64,000 nt of DNA from Microbacterium sp. AB (lineage in GTDB: Bacteria > Actinomycetota > Actinomycetes > Actinomycetales > Microbacteriaceae). The notes under the pieces are model-generated. The model saw only the letters and a list, made by a program, of their open reading frames with translations. It made no database searches and was not told the origin of the DNA. The DNA is taken from assembly GCF_032878875.1 (NCBI RefSeq), contig NZ_CP118157.1:1302001-1366000 (forward strand), written 5' to 3'. The translations under genes were made by a program, and so were the position numbers. This document shows, in pieces, positions 54,209 through 64,000 of the stretch. Each line of letters opens with the position of its first letter. The first letter of the stretch is position 1.

Positions 54209-54850
54209 TCAGCCCGAGCGGCGCGGTCGCTCGGGCACGGCCACGGACGCGAGCGCGGCGCAGCCCAGCGCGGGCACGACGAGCGGGACGAGCATCCACG
54301 CCGCGAGCCCCACGAAGCACGCGGCGGCGACGAGGTAGAGCGCCCCGGGGACGTCGCGCGCGACGGACGCGGGGAGCGCGCGGACGGCGGGCCGCCAGCC
54401 GGTCTCGGGCGTCCACGCCCCCGAGACCGCGAGGACCGCGCCGCCGAGCGCCGCCAGGAGGGCCCATCCGATCGCCCCGACGATCCCGCCGCCCGGGAGG
54501 GCGCCCGAGACGGCGAGGACGACGTCGAGCGCGAGGACCGCGACGATCGCGGCGGCGACGGCGCCCACGGGCAGGCCGCCGGGGAGCGCCGCGCGCAGGT
54601 CGGCGCCGAACGCGCGCAGCGACGAGCCCTCGGCGCGCGCGAACCGGCGGAGATGGCGGCTCCCCGCCGCGAGGGCGGCGGGGAGGGTCACGACGGGCAG
54701 GCCCGCGGCGGTGACGAGGACGCCCGTGAGCAGCACCTCGCCGAACAGGGCGAACCCGCCGGACGCGCCCGGATTGCGCCCCGGCGCATCGTGCGTTGGG
54801 CCGGAGCCCGATGCCGCGGCGCGGCGGGCGGTGCGCTCGCTGCGGCCCAT
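54209..54850 (-). CDS. DUF624-like small membrane protein of the sugar importer operon
   Basis: The 213-residue protein has about five hydrophobic segments. The N-terminal pattern FALFGEVLLTGVLVTAAGLPVVTLPAALAAGSRHL resembles YesL/DUF624 proteins, which are often encoded next to sugar ABC permeases. It follows the MalG-type gene by one base. A helper role in transport or signalling is suggested only by context. The first 30 residues are polar and may be cytoplasmic. Similarity is faint apart from that N-terminal segment. Confidence 0.65.
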   Translation of the reverse strand: MGRSERTARRAAASGSGPTHDAPGRNPGASGGFALFGEVLLTGVLVTAAGLPVVTLPAALAAGSRHLRRFARAEGSSLRAFGADLRAALPGGLPVGAVAAAIVAVLALDVVLAVSGALPGGGIVGAIGWALLAALGGAVLAVSGAWTPETGWRPAVRALPASVARDVPGALYLVAAACFVGLAAWMLVPLVVPALGCAALASVAVPERPRRSG

Positions 54851-54851
54851 G

Positions 54852-55742
54852 TCAGCCCTTCAGCCCCTGGGTGGCCACGCCGTCGACGAGGAACCGCTGG
54901 AAGACGATGAAGAACAGCAGCACGGGCACGAGGGCGACGAACGACGCCGTGACGGTGGCCCCGTAGTCGCTCGTGGACGTCTGGTCGTTGTAGAGCCGCA
55001 GTGCGATCGGCAGGGGGTAGTTCTCCGGGCTGTTGAGGTAGAGCAGCGGCCCCAGGAAGTCGTTCCACGTCCAGATGAAGGTGAAGATCGCGCACGTGAT
55101 GAGCGCGGGCTTGACGAGCGGGAGGATGATCGACCAGAAGATGCGCGCGTGCCCCGCCCCGTCGATGCGCGCCGCCTCGTCCATGTCCCGCGGGATGTTG
55201 CGGATGAACTGGACGATGAGGAACACGAAGAACGCCTCGGTGGCGAGGAACTTCGGCAGGATCAGCGGGACGAACGTGTCGACGAGGCCGAGCTTCTGGA
55301 ACCAGATGTACTGCGGGATGATCACGACGTGGAACGGCAGCAGCAGCGTGCCGATCATCGCGGTGAAGAGGACGCCGAGACCCCGGAACCTCACGCGCGC
55401 GAAGGCGTACGCGGCCAGTGCGGAGGACAGCACGGTTCCGATCACGGCGGAGACGGCGAGGATGAGCGAGTTCGCGTAGAACCGCCACAGCGGCACGCCG
55501 GCGATGCCCTCGACGACCTTGAGGTAGTTGTCGATCGTGGGGGCCCACGGCAGCAGGCCCGGGTTCTGCCCGAACTCCGCGTTCGGCTTGAAGGTGGACA
55601 GGAGCAGCCAGACGAGCGGATAGATCACGACGAGCGTGATCGCGGTGAGCGCCACGAACCAGACGATCGTCTGCGACGTGCGGCGCGTGAGCCGCCGTCG
55701 GGGCGGCTGCTGACCGGTGGTGATGAGGGCGGTGGCGGTCAT
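54852..55742 (-). CDS. Carbohydrate ABC transporter permease, MalG type
   Basis: The 296-residue protein has six helices, the first at about 25-45, and the MalG-type EAA loop MDEAARIDGAGHARIFWSIILPL near residue 190. It forms the channel with the MalF-type partner, whose stop overlaps its start by four bases (ATGA). The gene order binding protein - MalF - MalG - DUF624 is typical of oligosaccharide importers of the CUT1 class; the ATPase gene is missing here, as usual when a shared MsiK-like ATPase serves many importers. Confidence 0.95.
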   Translation of the reverse strand: MTATALITTGQQPPRRRLTRRTSQTIVWFVALTAITLVVIYPLVWLLLSTFKPNAEFGQNPGLLPWAPTIDNYLKVVEGIAGVPLWRFYANSLILAVSAVIGTVLSSALAAYAFARVRFRGLGVLFTAMIGTLLLPFHVVIIPQYIWFQKLGLVDTFVPLILPKFLATEAFFVFLIVQFIRNIPRDMDEAARIDGAGHARIFWSIILPLVKPALITCAIFTFIWTWNDFLGPLLYLNSPENYPLPIALRLYNDQTSTSDYGATVTASFVALVPVLLFFIVFQRFLVDGVATQGLKG

Positions 55743-56725
55743 CGGTCCTCTCCCGCGTAGTGCACCCACGACCTCTGGGTGCGGAACAGAACGAAGGCGA
55801 GGACGCCGACGGCGACGAGGACGATCCACGCGATCGCGGCGGCGTAGCCGAACTGGCCGTCCGAGAAGCCCCGCTTGTAGAGGTACAGGGTGATGAAGTT
55901 CGTCATGCCCGCCGGGCCCCCGGAGCCGTTGGAGATGATGTACGCCGAGGCGAACACCTGGAAGGCGCCGATGAGCTCGAGCAGCAGGTTGAAGAAGATC
56001 ACGGGGGAGAGCATCGGGACCGTCACGGCGCGGAAGCGGCGGAACGGGCCGGCGCCGTCGACCTCTGCCGCCTCGTACAGCTCCTTGGGGACCTGCTTGA
56101 GCCCCGCGAGGAAGATCACCATCGTGCCGCCGAACTGCCACACCGCGAGGAGGATCATCATCGGGACCACGAGGTCGACGTTGCCGACCCACCCGCCGAG
56201 CTCGATCCCGAACAGGCTCAGCGTGGTGTCGACGGGGCCGTCGGTGTTGAACATCGCGCGCCACACGATCGCGACCGACACCGACGCGCCGATGAGCGAG
56301 GGGGCGTAGAACGCCGACCGGAAGAACGTCGCGCCCCCGTCGCGGTAGTTCAGCAGCATCGCCACCGCGAGCGCCGCGGCGAGCTTGACCGGGGTGCCCA
56401 CGATGACGTACACGAGGGTGATCGTCGCGGACTGGACGAACTGCGGGTCGTCCGTGAACATCCGCACGTAGTTGCCCAGCCCGATCCACCTCGGGTCGGT
56501 GAAGAGGTTGTACGACGTGAACGACAGGTAGAGCGAGTACGCCATCGGGCCGACGGTGAGGCCCAGGAACCCCACGAGCCATGGCAGCAGGAAGGCGTAT
56601 CCGGCGAGCGTCTCCCGCAGCGTCTTCCTCTTCAGGCCCGGCCGCGCGGGCGGGGCGGCGGCGCGCGATCGCCGGCGGCCGCGGGCGGCGGCGGTGACGA
56701 CCGTTCTCGTCGAGGTGGTGGTCAT
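55739..56725 (-). CDS. Carbohydrate ABC transporter permease, MalF type
   Basis: The 328-residue membrane protein has a basic N-terminus, six helices from LAGYAFLLPWLVGFLGLTVGPMAYSLYLSF onward, and the EAA loop YEAAEVDGAGPFRRFRAVTVPML that contacts the ATPase. It pairs with the MalG-type protein. It follows the binding-protein gene after 52 bases containing a strong hairpin. No ATPase gene is present in the operon. Confidence 0.95.
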   Translation of the reverse strand: MTTTSTRTVVTAAARGRRRSRAAAPPARPGLKRKTLRETLAGYAFLLPWLVGFLGLTVGPMAYSLYLSFTSYNLFTDPRWIGLGNYVRMFTDDPQFVQSATITLVYVIVGTPVKLAAALAVAMLLNYRDGGATFFRSAFYAPSLIGASVSVAIVWRAMFNTDGPVDTTLSLFGIELGGWVGNVDLVVPMMILLAVWQFGGTMVIFLAGLKQVPKELYEAAEVDGAGPFRRFRAVTVPMLSPVIFFNLLLELIGAFQVFASAYIISNGSGGPAGMTNFITLYLYKRGFSDGQFGYAAAIAWIVLVAVGVLAFVLFRTQRSWVHYAGEDR

Positions 56726-56743
56726 GATCTCCCGATCGGGTCG

Positions 56744-56771
56744 GGAGGCCCGGACGCGTGCCCGGGCCTCC
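56744..56771 (-). terminator. Hairpin after the CUT1 binding-protein gene
   Basis: GGAGGCCCGG (56744-56753) and CCGGGCCTCC (56762-56771) are perfect 10-base arms with an 8-base loop, six bases after the binding-protein stop on the minus strand. Confidence 0.55.
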
Positions 56772-56777
56772 GCGGTC

Positions 56778-58079
56778 TCACTGGTTGAGGACGATGTCCA
56801 TCTCGGAGAAGAACTGGCTCGCCGCCTCCCCGGGCGTGATCGTGCCGAAGCCGAGCTCCAGGCCGAGCTGGCGGAACTTCTCCTCGAGGGTGCCGTACCC
56901 GACGATCGGAACGGGCGGCGCGTCGCCGAGGCGGTCGGCGATCGACTCCTCGTAGTCGCGGATCTGCGCGTCGAGGCCCTCGAGCGCCGCGCCCTCGAGC
57001 TGCGTCTCGGATGCGGGGAGCCCCCGGTTGGTGCCGAAGACGGCGCCGACCTCGGGGCTGTTCACGAGGAAGTCCACGAGGGTCGCCGCGGCTTCGGGAT
57101 GATCCGTGGTCGCGGCGATCGCGTGCAGCATCGCCGGCTTGAGGAACAGGTCCTGCGCTCCCTCGACGTCGAGCGGGGGAGCGACGAGCCCCAGCTCCGT
57201 GTAGGAGTCGCCGAGATTGCCGAGGTAGCCCGTTCCGAAGTTGTCCCAGTTCAGCTCGCTCGCGGTGAGCGCGGAGTCGAACACGGAGAGGGGATACGCC
57301 TCCTCGACCTTCTGCGAGCCCGCGGCGGTCCCGTCCTCGCGGATCGAATCGCCCTGCTCCCAGAACGCCTCGAGATCGTCCTGGGTGAAGTTCGGCTCGC
57401 CGTCCTCCGTGAACAGGTCCTCCCCGCCGGCGCGCATCTGGAGCTCGAAGTTCTGGATGCGGCCGGTCCAGTCGACGCCGCCCCAGAGCTCGACGCCCTG
57501 GGCGGAGGCGGCGTCGCTGACCTCCTCCATCCAGTCGTCGTAGTCGTCCCAGGTGCCGCCGGCGAACTCCTCGACGCCGACCGCTTCGAGGAGCGCGGGG
57601 TTGGTGTAGAGGCCGAAGGCGTTGGTCGACGTCGCGATGGCGAAGTTCCCGTCGGCGACCTCTCCGATCTCCAGGATCTCGTCCGAGAAGGGCTCGTCGT
57701 CGATGACGCCGCCGAGATACGGCGCCAGATCGAGGAGGAGGCCGCTCTCGGCGTACTGCCGGAGGTAGGAGTAGTCGAACTGCATCACGTCGGGCAGCCC
57801 GCCTCCTGCCGCCTCCGTCTGCCGCTTCTCCCAGAAGGCGGGGAAGTCGAGGAAGGAGTTCTGGACGGTGATGCGGGGGTATTCCTCGTTGAAGGCCTCG
57901 AAGGCCTGCTCGTAGAGCCCCGCGCGGACCTCGTTCCCCCAGAACGCGAACGTCAGCGTCACCTCCTCGTCGGGATCGTAGGTCTCGCCCGGTGCGGACG
58001 AGCCGGAGCAGCCCGTCAGCGCCAGCGCGCCGATCGTCAGGAGCGCGGCCGGCAGGGCCGGTCTCGTGGTGCGGAACAT
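56778..58079 (-). CDS. Family 1 sugar-binding lipoprotein of the CUT1 importer
   Basis: The 433-residue protein has a signal peptide with lipobox LTGC (near residues 21-24) and the family 1 pattern EVTLTFAFWGNEVRAGLYEQAFEAFNEEYPRITV. Its DPDEEVTL start of the mature part resembles the binding protein at 977-2290. It binds an oligosaccharide for the MalFG-type permeases. A LacI-type operator lies 62-75 bases upstream. The ATG at 58079 is followed by a proper signal and has GAGAGGAC upstream. Confidence 0.93.
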   Translation of the reverse strand: MFRTTRPALPAALLTIGALALTGCSGSSAPGETYDPDEEVTLTFAFWGNEVRAGLYEQAFEAFNEEYPRITVQNSFLDFPAFWEKRQTEAAGGGLPDVMQFDYSYLRQYAESGLLLDLAPYLGGVIDDEPFSDEILEIGEVADGNFAIATSTNAFGLYTNPALLEAVGVEEFAGGTWDDYDDWMEEVSDAASAQGVELWGGVDWTGRIQNFELQMRAGGEDLFTEDGEPNFTQDDLEAFWEQGDSIREDGTAAGSQKVEEAYPLSVFDSALTASELNWDNFGTGYLGNLGDSYTELGLVAPPLDVEGAQDLFLKPAMLHAIAATTDHPEAAATLVDFLVNSPEVGAVFGTNRGLPASETQLEGAALEGLDAQIRDYEESIADRLGDAPPVPIVGYGTLEEKFRQLGLELGFGTITPGEAASQFFSEMDIVLNQ

Positions 58080-58140
58080 CGTTGTCCTCTCAGAACGGCG
58101 TCGTTCGAGCCCGAACCTCGGTGTGCCGGGCCTGCGCCAG

Positions 58141-58154
58141 GGAAAGCGCTTGCC
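58141..58154 (-). promoter_or_regulatory. LacI-type operator, second system, site 2
   Basis: GGAAAGCGCTTGCC lies between the PmoA-like gene and the CUT1 binding-protein gene and matches GGRAAGCGYTTNCC. Confidence 0.65.
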
Positions 58155-58182
58155 GGAACTCTACTGCGCGGAGTCGTCGTTT

Positions 58183-59109
58183 TCAACACGGCGCGAGCTC
58201 GTCGGCGAGCGCGACGAGCTCGTCGGTCTCCCGGACGCGGTCGAGGAACACGAAGCGGTGCGCGAGCGACAGCTCGTCGCCCGGGCGCAGCGCGATGGTC
58301 TCCGCGAAGGTCGGCGACGGGGCCAGCACGGGGATCGGCTCGGAGCGCACGAACCAGCGCACGGCCGGGTGCCCGCTCGACCGGCCGGCGAAGGCCAGCA
58401 CCGTGCCGCCGCCGTCCACCTCGTCGTGGAGCCCGGCGAAGGCGAGCCAGGGCGCCTCCGCGCCCATGACGGCGTCCGCTGCGGCGCCCGTGCGCGCGAC
58501 GGCCCCCGCGGCCTCCGGCACCGTGACGGTCCCTCCCGAGAACGACCGGGGGAGCCGCAGGAAGACCCCGGAGTACCCGGCGTCCTCGCGGCCGTTCGTC
58601 GTCGGGCTGCCGAGCACGAGCTCGCGGTCGCCCGTGCCGCGCAGCGTCGTGACGACGTCGAGCGCCCAGAGCCCCCGCTCCTCGTCGAGCGTGTGGAAGC
58701 GGAGTGCGCGGCGTTCGCCGAGCCACGCCTCACCCGCCCGGGTGATCCACGTGAGCTCCTCCTCGACGACCGCCTCCTCGCCGTCCGAGGTCGTCGTGAA
58801 CCGGTCGTGGCGGATGCGCCCGACGTTGTCGAGCGGCAGGTAGCCCCGCCCGTGCACGTAGGTGTCGCCGCCCCAGAAGTTCTGCCCGGAGACGTCCGTG
58901 AGCGTCACCTGCAGTCCCCTGTGCCAGCGGTGGTCCCACGGGCGGAAGCCGGTGAGCGGTGCGCCGGAGAGGGATCGGACGGGGTGCAGGTACGGCTTCG
59001 GCCCCTCGAAGGCGGGGGCGTCATCGGCGAAGACGTAACGGGCGACGTCGATCCCGGCGGCGCGCACGACGAGCGCCGAGGCCTCGGCGGACAGCGCGAA
59101 GTCACCCAC
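58183..59109 (-). CDS. PmoA-like (DUF6807) protein
   Basis: The 308-residue protein resembles the PmoA/DUF6807 group encoded next to Gfo/Idh dehydrogenases in sugar loci. Conserved features are RYVFADDAPAFEGPKPYLHPVRSLSGAPLTGFRPWDHRWHRGLQV with the HRWHRG histidines around residues 60-66, and NFWGGDTYV. The fold is probably a beta-sandwich. Despite the name there is no link to methane monooxygenase. It overlaps the upstream Gfo/Idh gene by eight bases, so it is translationally coupled. Histidines suggest an enzyme, possibly acting on an oxidised glycoside; the function is unknown. Confidence 0.78.
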   Translation of the reverse strand: MGDFALSAEASALVVRAAGIDVARYVFADDAPAFEGPKPYLHPVRSLSGAPLTGFRPWDHRWHRGLQVTLTDVSGQNFWGGDTYVHGRGYLPLDNVGRIRHDRFTTTSDGEEAVVEEELTWITRAGEAWLGERRALRFHTLDEERGLWALDVVTTLRGTGDRELVLGSPTTNGREDAGYSGVFLRLPRSFSGGTVTVPEAAGAVARTGAAADAVMGAEAPWLAFAGLHDEVDGGGTVLAFAGRSSGHPAVRWFVRSEPIPVLAPSPTFAETIALRPGDELSLAHRFVFLDRVRETDELVALADELAPC

Positions 59110-60244
59110 GGGCGGCGGCCTCCCCGTGGGACGCTCGGATGGTGCCGGCGTGGATGCGCGCCGTCGCCTCCCGGGGGTCCGTCCCCGCCATCGAGGCGTA
59201 GAACGGATCGCCGGGCACGAGCTCGTCGCGCGACACCGGCCGCCCCGTGAGCGCCGACTTGTACATGCCGGCGGCGAGCTCCATGACGCGGCGCCCGTCG
59301 TCTCCGCTCACGCGCGGGCGGACCCCCGCCTCCATCGCGGCGACCATGTGCGCCAGCTGGGGGGCGTGCGTCGTGCTCGGGACGTTCTCCGTCGGCGGCC
59401 AGGCGGCGGCCGTGGCCGCATCGACCTGCGGCGCCGGAGTCCAGGTCCAGTGCGCGTTGTCGTAGCCGTAGAGGTGCTCGACCTCGACGGTGGCGAGCTC
59501 GAAGTCGATGCGGACCTGGCTCGTCTCCCGGGGCGAGAGCAGGCTGTTGGAGACGGAGCACAGCGCGCCGGAGGCGAAGCGCACGACGGCGAACGAGACG
59601 TCCTCGGTCTCGGTCTCGCGCGCGAGGGTCGACATGACCGCCGTCACGTCGGTCCACTCCCCGAGGATCGAGAGGAGCAGATCCATCTGGTGGATGCCGT
59701 GGCCCATCGTGGGGCCCCCGCCCTCCGTGGCCCATCTCGCGCGCCACGGCACGGCGAAGTACGACGGGTCGCGATACCAGAGCGTGTCGCACCGTGCGAC
59801 GAGGGGGCGGCCCAGCGCGCCCCGCTCGACGTGCTCGCGCAGGCGCTCGGCGGCGGAGCCGAACCGATGCTGGAAGACGTAGGCGGCGTAGGGGCCGTTC
59901 TCCCGCTCGTGCGAGGCGATCTCGTCGTAGTCGGCGAGCGAGAGCGTCGGGGGCTTCTCCGAGAGCACCCATGCTCCCGCGTCGAGGGCGGCGATCGCGG
60001 CGTCCTTGTGGGCGATCGGCGGGGTCGCGAGCGTCACGAGATCGGGCTTCTCCGTCGCGAGAAGCTCGTCGAGGCCGGTGTACCGGGCGCGGACGCCGAA
60101 ACGCGCGGCGGCGGACTCCGCCGACGCGGGATCGACGTCCGCCACGGCGACGATCTCGACCCGGTCGCCGAGGGCGGCGAGGCTCGGCAGGTGCTGTCCT
60201 CGGGCGACGGCTCCCGTCCCGACGACGGCGACACGGATCGGCAT
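59102..60244 (-). CDS. Gfo/Idh/MocA-family oxidoreductase paired with the PmoA-like gene
   Basis: The 380-residue protein begins IRVAVVGTGAVARGQHLPSLA with the GTGAVA nucleotide loop, has the catalytic EKP motif (VLSEKPPTLS) and GGGPTMGHGIHQMDLLLSILG with the conserved Asp and His of the substrate site. It probably oxidises a hydroxyl of a glycoside or sugar. It is the first gene of a two-gene unit with the PmoA-like gene, and an operator lies 18-31 bases upstream, overlapping where the promoter must be. The substrate is unknown. Confidence 0.9.
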   Translation of the reverse strand: MPIRVAVVGTGAVARGQHLPSLAALGDRVEIVAVADVDPASAESAAARFGVRARYTGLDELLATEKPDLVTLATPPIAHKDAAIAALDAGAWVLSEKPPTLSLADYDEIASHERENGPYAAYVFQHRFGSAAERLREHVERGALGRPLVARCDTLWYRDPSYFAVPWRARWATEGGGPTMGHGIHQMDLLLSILGEWTDVTAVMSTLARETETEDVSFAVVRFASGALCSVSNSLLSPRETSQVRIDFELATVEVEHLYGYDNAHWTWTPAPQVDAATAAAWPPTENVPSTTHAPQLAHMVAAMEAGVRPRVSGDDGRRVMELAAGMYKSALTGRPVSRDELVPGDPFYASMAGTDPREATARIHAGTIRASHGEAAARG

Positions 60245-60261
60245 GATGCTCCTTCGCAGTG

Positions 60262-60275
60262 GGAAAACGCTTCCC
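60262..60275 (-). promoter_or_regulatory. LacI-type operator, second system, site 3
   Basis: GGGAAGCGTTTTCC (minus strand) matches GGRAAGCGYTTNCC and stands immediately upstream of the Gfo/Idh-PmoA-like pair. Confidence 0.65.
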
Positions 60276-60473
60276 GTTCACGCTACCCCACGCGACTCCT
60301 CGGGGCCATCTCTCCCTCGGCCCTCCGATGTCGGGGGCTGCCCGGCGTGGGACGGGCGGGGCCCGGCGTGGCGTCCGCCGCGGGCGGGGAGCTCGTCCAG
60401 CGCGCCCTGCTCGACGATCGCGATGCGCTGCCACGGCCCGCCCGAGAGCCGCGCGCGACGGGTCTCGTCGTCG
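60276..60473. other. Intergenic stretch without a recognised gene
   Basis: These 198 bases between the operator and the end of the acetyl-esterase gene hold no convincing reading frame. A minus-strand frame reads RLSGGPWQRIAIVEQGALDE, which has no clear relative. It could be a decayed gene end. Confidence 0.4.
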
Positions 60474-61439
60474 TCAGCCGACGCGCTCCCGCAGCCAGCG
60501 CAGCTGCGCCTCACGCTGGTAGCCCGTGCCGCCCTCGTGCCCGTTGAACGGATACACCTCGATGGACTTGTCCTCTCCCGCCCACGCGTTGAACGCGCCG
60601 AACACGGTCGACGGCGGGCAGGTCGCGTCCATGAGCGCCGTGGAGAAGACCGCCGGAGCCGTCGCGCGCGCGGCGAGGCCGACGCCGTCGAAGTACGACA
60701 GCGTGCGGTAGACGCTCTCGACCTCGTCGCGGTGCGCCGCGAGGTACATGCGGATCTCGCCGTACGGCATCGTGTCGACGAGGGTCGTCGCACGGGGGAA
60801 GTCGCACAGGAACGGCACGTCGGGCAGGGCGCCGGCGACATCGTCCGCGAGCGCGGCCGCCGCGATCGCGAGACCGCCGCCCTGGCTCGTCCCCGCGACG
60901 AAGACCGCGACGCCCGGGGCGAGCTTCCGGGCGACGTCGACGGCGAGGGCGGAGTCGGTGTAGGCGCGGCGGTAGTAGTACGTCTCGCGGCTGCCGATGC
61001 CGCGCGTCATGACGCCGGGCGCCTGCGAGCCCGTGCCGTGGGGATCCGCCGTCGCCCCTCCCGCGCTGCCGTGGCTCCATCCCTGTCCGCGGGTGTCGAC
61101 GACGAGGCGCGCGTACCCCGCGAGGGGGTAGGGGCCGGTGTCGTGCGCGAAGCCGCGCCCGCCGGAGTACCCCACGAGCTCGACGACGACCGCCTTCGGC
61201 GCGCGGTCGGCCGGAGCCTGCCACCAGGCCCGGATGGCGTCGCCCCCGAAGCCGGCGAACGTCACGTCGTGCACGTCGACGAGCTCGAGGCCCGCGTCGA
61301 CCCGCTCGAGCCGGGGCTCCCATCCCGCCGCGCGCGACTCCGCGAGCGTGCGCGCCCAGAAGTCGTCGAAGTCGGCGGGCGCCGTCGCGGACGATCGGTA
61401 GGCGCGGAGCTGATCGAGGGGCAGATCGAAGTGCGCCAT
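60474..61439 (-). CDS. CE7-family acetyl xylan esterase / cephalosporin-C deacetylase
   Basis: The 321-residue alpha/beta hydrolase has the CE7 motifs RGQG at 117-120, GTSQGGG with nucleophile S185, D271 (MDATCPPST) and HE at 301-302 (NGHEGG), forming the catalytic triad. These intracellular enzymes deacetylate short xylo-oligosaccharides and other acetylated sugars. AGGAGG lies ten bases before the ATG at 61439. It stands alone, on the same strand as the second glycan system, and probably removes acetyl groups from the imported oligosaccharide. Confidence 0.92.
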   Translation of the reverse strand: MAHFDLPLDQLRAYRSSATAPADFDDFWARTLAESRAAGWEPRLERVDAGLELVDVHDVTFAGFGGDAIRAWWQAPADRAPKAVVVELVGYSGGRGFAHDTGPYPLAGYARLVVDTRGQGWSHGSAGGATADPHGTGSQAPGVMTRGIGSRETYYYRRAYTDSALAVDVARKLAPGVAVFVAGTSQGGGLAIAAAALADDVAGALPDVPFLCDFPRATTLVDTMPYGEIRMYLAAHRDEVESVYRTLSYFDGVGLAARATAPAVFSTALMDATCPPSTVFGAFNAWAGEDKSIEVYPFNGHEGGTGYQREAQLRWLRERVG

Positions 61440-61497
61440 CTCCGGCGTTCCTCCTGGGGTCGTGACGTGCGTCGGGCCGAGGCGAGCCTAGCGCGAT

Positions 61498-61517
61498 CCG
61501 GCGGGCGTCGCCGCCGG
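61498..61517 (-). terminator. Hairpin after the isocitrate dehydrogenase gene
   Basis: CCGGCGG (61498-61504) and CCGCCGG (61511-61517) enclose six bases, 48 bases past the isocitrate dehydrogenase stop on the minus strand. The arms are short. Confidence 0.35.
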
Positions 61518-61564
61518 GACGGACGAGAGCGGGACGCCCGGCCCCGCGGAGGGGACGAGGACGG

Positions 61565-63856
<2,292 letters not shown>

Positions 63857-64000
63857 TACCCGGTGGGCCCCTGCCGCACGAAAGCGGGCATCCCTCCCCG
63901 CGCGCATCCGCACCCTTCTCCGCCGCGACGATCCACGTGCGCCGCGACAAGGCGCACGGCGGACGGATTCTCGCGGCGGCGGTGGATTCTCGCGGCCGAT

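Noticed and set aside
60276..60473. Fragment of an ABC ATPase suggested by LSGGPWQRIAI on the minus strand
   Set aside because: No Walker motifs or further similarity on either side; probably chance.
63965..63996. Direct repeat GGATTCTCGCGGC (two copies, 19 bases apart) at the right edge
   Set aside because: Too short and cut by the window end to judge; could be the start of a repeat region or chance.

Overview
The DNA is very G+C-rich, with dense, mostly minus-strand, tightly overlapping operons and actinobacterial features: a single-chain NADP isocitrate dehydrogenase, many LacI/GntR/DeoR regulators, GTG and TTG starts, and ABC sugar importers with lipoprotein binding proteins. It looks like a chromosomal segment of a plant- or soil-associated actinobacterium, most likely Microbacteriaceae (Microbacterium-like; inference). 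No rRNA, tRNA, CRISPR array, phage or insertion sequence was seen, and no gap between genes exceeds 300 bases.

Layout. 1-6 kb: the end of a LacI regulator, a lone sugar-binding lipoprotein with a GH63-like hydrolase, and an oppositely oriented pair (M24-fold protein plus GH43-like protein) that carries an exact copy of the same 20-base operator. 6-14.7 kb: housekeeping-type genes, namely a Gfo/Idh oxidoreductase coupled to a CopB-type copper ATPase under a CsoR-like operator, O-acetylhomoserine sulfhydrylase, a quinone-oxidoreductase-type enzyme, an lldR-lldD L-lactate module and an RluA-type pseudouridine synthase. 14.7-28.5 kb: L-rhamnose catabolism (rhamnulokinase, bifunctional rhamnulose-1-P aldolase/lactaldehyde dehydrogenase, L-rhamnose isomerase) with DeoR and LacI regulators, interrupted by a ribose-type ABC importer coupled to a 2-hydroxyacid dehydrogenase and an FGGY kinase of unknown substrate.

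28.6-37.2 kb: an eight-gene operon that reads as a complete D-apionate route: apionate lactonase (ApnL-like), an SDR, apionate oxidoisomerase (ApnO-like), 3-oxo-isoapionate decarboxylase (OiaC-like), then erythrulose-phosphate handling (TIM-like LerI/EryH, RpiB-like DerI/EryI, DhaKL-like LerK) and an MFS transporter, with a divergent GntR regulator. 38-49 kb: a seven-gene operon with a peptide-type ABC importer (including a permease-ATPase fusion) coupled to GH3, GH43 and a DUF5060/apiosidase-like hydrolase, with a divergent TetR. Together with the rhamnose genes these suggest use of apiose- and rhamnose-containing plant glycans or glycosides such as rhamnogalacturonan-II fragments (inference).

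49.7-61.4 kb: a second glycan system: a LacI regulator, a Gfo/Idh - DUF993 - TIM-barrel cassette, a MalFG-type ABC importer with a DUF624-like protein, a PmoA-like protein with another Gfo/Idh, and a CE7 acetyl esterase. Three matching LacI-type operators precede three of its transcription units. The window ends with monomeric isocitrate dehydrogenase and its upstream region.
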